A stretch of 64,000 nt of DNA from Nemertoderma westbladi (lineage: Eukaryota; Xenacoelomorpha; Nemertodermatida; Nemertodermatidae). Position 1 is the stretch's first letter, and the number at the start of each line of letters is the position of its first letter. The DNA lies in contig JAUCBJ010001846.1 of NCBI GenBank assembly GCA_032718475.1, positions 186,001 to 250,000 on the forward strand, given 5' to 3'. The translations under genes and the position numbers were made by a program. Below the pieces are notes generated by a model. That model was not told where the DNA came from. It did not search any database and was given only the letters and a program-made list of their open reading frames with translations. Positions 62,422 through 64,000 of the stretch are shown here, piece by piece.

Positions 62422-63339
62422 ATGAATGAAGGTGCTGCGCTCTCAATTTTGGCAGCCCTTGCAGTTGATTACTTATTAGGCGAGCCCCCCAACCGTTTTC
62501 ACCCGTGGTATTGGGTAGGGCATTTAGCCAGTGAATTTGAAAGATTATTTAATCGTTCGTTGAAAAAAGGGTGGGTAATTTTTTTAGGAGCGCTTGCATC
62601 CTGTTTGTTATTTTTAATCGTTTTTGTATTCGTGGGTGGTTTTTTAAGTGTGTTACCACCTGTGGCACAAGCTATTGTGGTGTTATATTTTTGTGTGGGG
62701 TACAAAAGTTTGGTCTCACATGTGACTTGTGTGAAAAAAAATTTAGAACATAACGATATTCAAGCCGCCAGAAAATCGGTCAGCTTGATTGTTAGTCGAA
62801 ATACCAAACAAATGGATCAAGGGGCTTGCATACGTGCCACGGTTGAATCCTTGGTTGAAAATTTCAGCGATGCGGTTACAGCTAGTTTATTTTGGTACTG
62901 TATAGGCGGGTGGCCGCTTGTTCTGCTTCATCGTTTGGTGAATTTATTAGATGCCATGTGGGGGTATAAAACGCCACAATTTTTATATTTTGGGCGATTT
63001 GTTGCCTATTTGGATGATATGCTCAACTACATGCCAGCACGGCTAACGGTGCTGAGTTATTTATTAGTGGGCTCAGGTACTAAAGGCATGAGCGAAATTC
63101 GTTTGCATGCTAGAAAGTGGGCGAGCCCAAACGCCGGGGTTTTAATTGCGGCAGCGGCTGGGAGTTTTAAAATTCGTTTGGGTGGTTTAGCATATTACTC
63201 AAATGGTATGGAACACAGACCTTATATTGGCACTAATAGGCATAATTCAATTAAAGATATTGATGCCGCCCTTGTCAAAATATGGCAGGCTTTTTTAGTT
63301 TGGTTGGTAGTGATCATGTTGTTATTAGCGGTGGTGTAG
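62422..63339 (+). CDS. cbiB: Adenosylcobinamide-phosphate synthase (CbiB/CobD)
   Basis: CbiB joins aminopropanol phosphate to adenosylcobyric acid in the membrane for vitamin B12. The 305 residues have DYLLGEPPNRFHPWYWVGHL, VSRNTKQMDQGACIRATVESLVENFSDAV, YFGRFVAYLDDMLNYMPARLTV and ASPNAGVLIAAAAGSF followed by RLGGLAYY. Several membrane helices are present. No other cobalamin gene lies in the window, and the gene immediately follows sdhE. It may serve B12 salvage or assembly encoded elsewhere. Confidence 0.9.
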   Translation: MNEGAALSILAALAVDYLLGEPPNRFHPWYWVGHLASEFERLFNRSLKKGWVIFLGALASCLLFLIVFVFVGGFLSVLPPVAQAIVVLYFCVGYKSLVSHVTCVKKNLEHNDIQAARKSVSLIVSRNTKQMDQGACIRATVESLVENFSDAVTASLFWYCIGGWPLVLLHRLVNLLDAMWGYKTPQFLYFGRFVAYLDDMLNYMPARLTVLSYLLVGSGTKGMSEIRLHARKWASPNAGVLIAAAAGSFKIRLGGLAYYSNGMEHRPYIGTNRHNSIKDIDAALVKIWQAFLVWLVVIMLLLAVV

Positions 63340-64000
63340 ATGAAAAATTTAGATGAATTAAAAATTGCGGTGATTGGTTTGGGTTATGTTGGTTTGCCAC
63401 TTGCTGTTTCTTTTGCTAAGCGATATGACGTGGTGGGTTTTGATACCAATAAACAGCGAATACTAGATTTAACAGCACACCTCGATATCACAAAAGAAAT
63501 TAGTACTGAACAATTGCAGACATCATCTGCCATTTATACGGCTGACCCTAAGCAAATCAAAGCCTGTAACTGCTATATTATGACAGTTCCCACCCCCATT
63601 GATTTGCACAAAGTCCCAGATTTGTCTGCTTTAAAAAAGGCCAGCGCTTTGGTGGGTCGTTTTCTAAAGTCTAAAGATATCGTGGTGTATGAGTCTACCG
63701 TGTATCCGGGGGCGACCGAAGAGGTATGTGTGCCTATTTTAGTTGAACAATCAGGACTCAAGTTCAATCAAGATTTTTTTGTGGGCTATAGCCCTGAACG
63801 TATCAACCCAGGGGATAAAATACACCGACTAGAAACCATCAAAAAAGTGGTATCTGGCTCAACACCCAAGATTTGCAGCTTGTTAGCGAGATTGTATGGC
63901 TCAATTATTCAGGCGGGCATTCACGAGGCTAAAGACATTAAAACCGCTGAAGCCGCCAAAATTATTGAAAATACACAACGTGACATTAACATTGCACTGA
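63340..64000 (+). CDS. Nucleotide-sugar (UDP-N-acetylhexosamine) dehydrogenase, 5' part
   Basis: The open frame continues to the window edge with 220 codons. It begins with the NAD-binding [20 protein letters not shown], then [54 protein letters not shown] and the start of the central domain, [20 protein letters not shown]. This is the UDP-glucose/GDP-mannose dehydrogenase family. The PERINPGDK and [10 protein letters not shown] features lean to the WbpO/TviB type that oxidises UDP-GalNAc (or UDP-GlcNAc). It would feed uronic acid building blocks into surface polysaccharide. Its ATG follows the cbiB stop directly. Confidence 0.88.
   Translation, partial: MKNLDELKIAVIGLGYVGLPLAVSFAKRYDVVGFDTNKQRILDLTAHLDITKEISTEQLQTSSAIYTADPKQIKACNCYIMTVPTPIDLHKVPDLSALKKASALVGRFLKSKDIVVYESTVYPGATEEVCVPILVEQSGLKFNQDFFVGYSPERINPGDKIHRLETIKKVVSGSTPKICSLLARLYGSIIQAGIHEAKDIKTAEAAKIIENTQRDINIAL

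Overview
The window reads as a 64-kb chromosomal piece of a moderately AT-rich gammaproteobacterium. The support is gene order and content: rluD and bamD back to back, eno-ftsB-ispD-ispF, a ruvX-pyrR-pyrB-pyrC'-pyrK operon, grpE-dnaK-dnaJ beside rpoH, and an sdhCDAB-sdhE operon. I cannot place it to genus from sequence alone. The cell looks like an aerobic heterotroph with a lipopolysaccharide-type surface (two O-antigen ligase-like proteins, glycosyltransferase, nucleotide-sugar dehydrogenase). No tRNA, rRNA, CRISPR array or intact insertion sequence was seen.

Layout. 1-830: edge of a decayed P2-type phage tail module (minus strand). 1268-5500: a methyltransferase without a start, then dut-argB, then a decayed DUF2334 gene, a methyltransferase and a decayed lipoprotein. 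5600-10750: rmuC, dgkA, rluD/bamD, a disrupted unknown gene and an FMN reductase. 10950-14760 (minus): a decayed NYN-domain gene, nadE and radA. 14800-19100: two tandem Wzy/WaaL-like membrane proteins with TPR tails. 19300-23660: a decayed SANT-like small gene, sucCD, pyrF, thiS-thiG. 23660-26950: an accessory segment carrying a HAF-repeat autotransporter behind a Fur-box-like site, flanked by two copies of the thiG 3' end. 27100-29400: a broken ketoacyl-ACP-synthase-III-like gene followed by a split CqsS-like sensor kinase. 29500-33670: trmB, an SRPBCC protein, a glycosyltransferase, trpG/pabA and rpe. 33650-37615 (minus): a broken FRG-domain gene and an egtB-egtD operon with a third racemase-like gene. 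37900-44230: a tightly overlapping pyrimidine/proline/isoleucine operon. 44240-49210: infA-rpoH divergent from grpE-dnaK-dnaJ, with a near-consensus sigma-32 promoter before dnaK. 49300-52300: a nuclease-like gene and a duplicated heme-oxygenase-like diiron protein. 52400-64000: eno, ftsB, ispDF, ppsA, malic enzyme, sdhCDAB-E, cbiB and the start of a UDP-sugar dehydrogenase.

Core metabolism is coherent: malic enzyme and PEP synthase make a malate-to-PEP route beside succinate dehydrogenase and succinyl-CoA synthetase. RpoH, IF-1 and the DnaK machine sit together as a heat-shock locus.

The most striking feature is how accessory genes are dying. At least six non-core genes are broken mainly by apparent single-base losses inside homopolymer runs, while the core genes beside them are intact. 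The best candidates for new biology are the egtB-egtD-racemase operon, the synthase/sensor-kinase pair, the tandem diiron-like protein, and the thiG-anchored accessory segment. All functional assignments were made by recognising motifs by eye; no database was searched.
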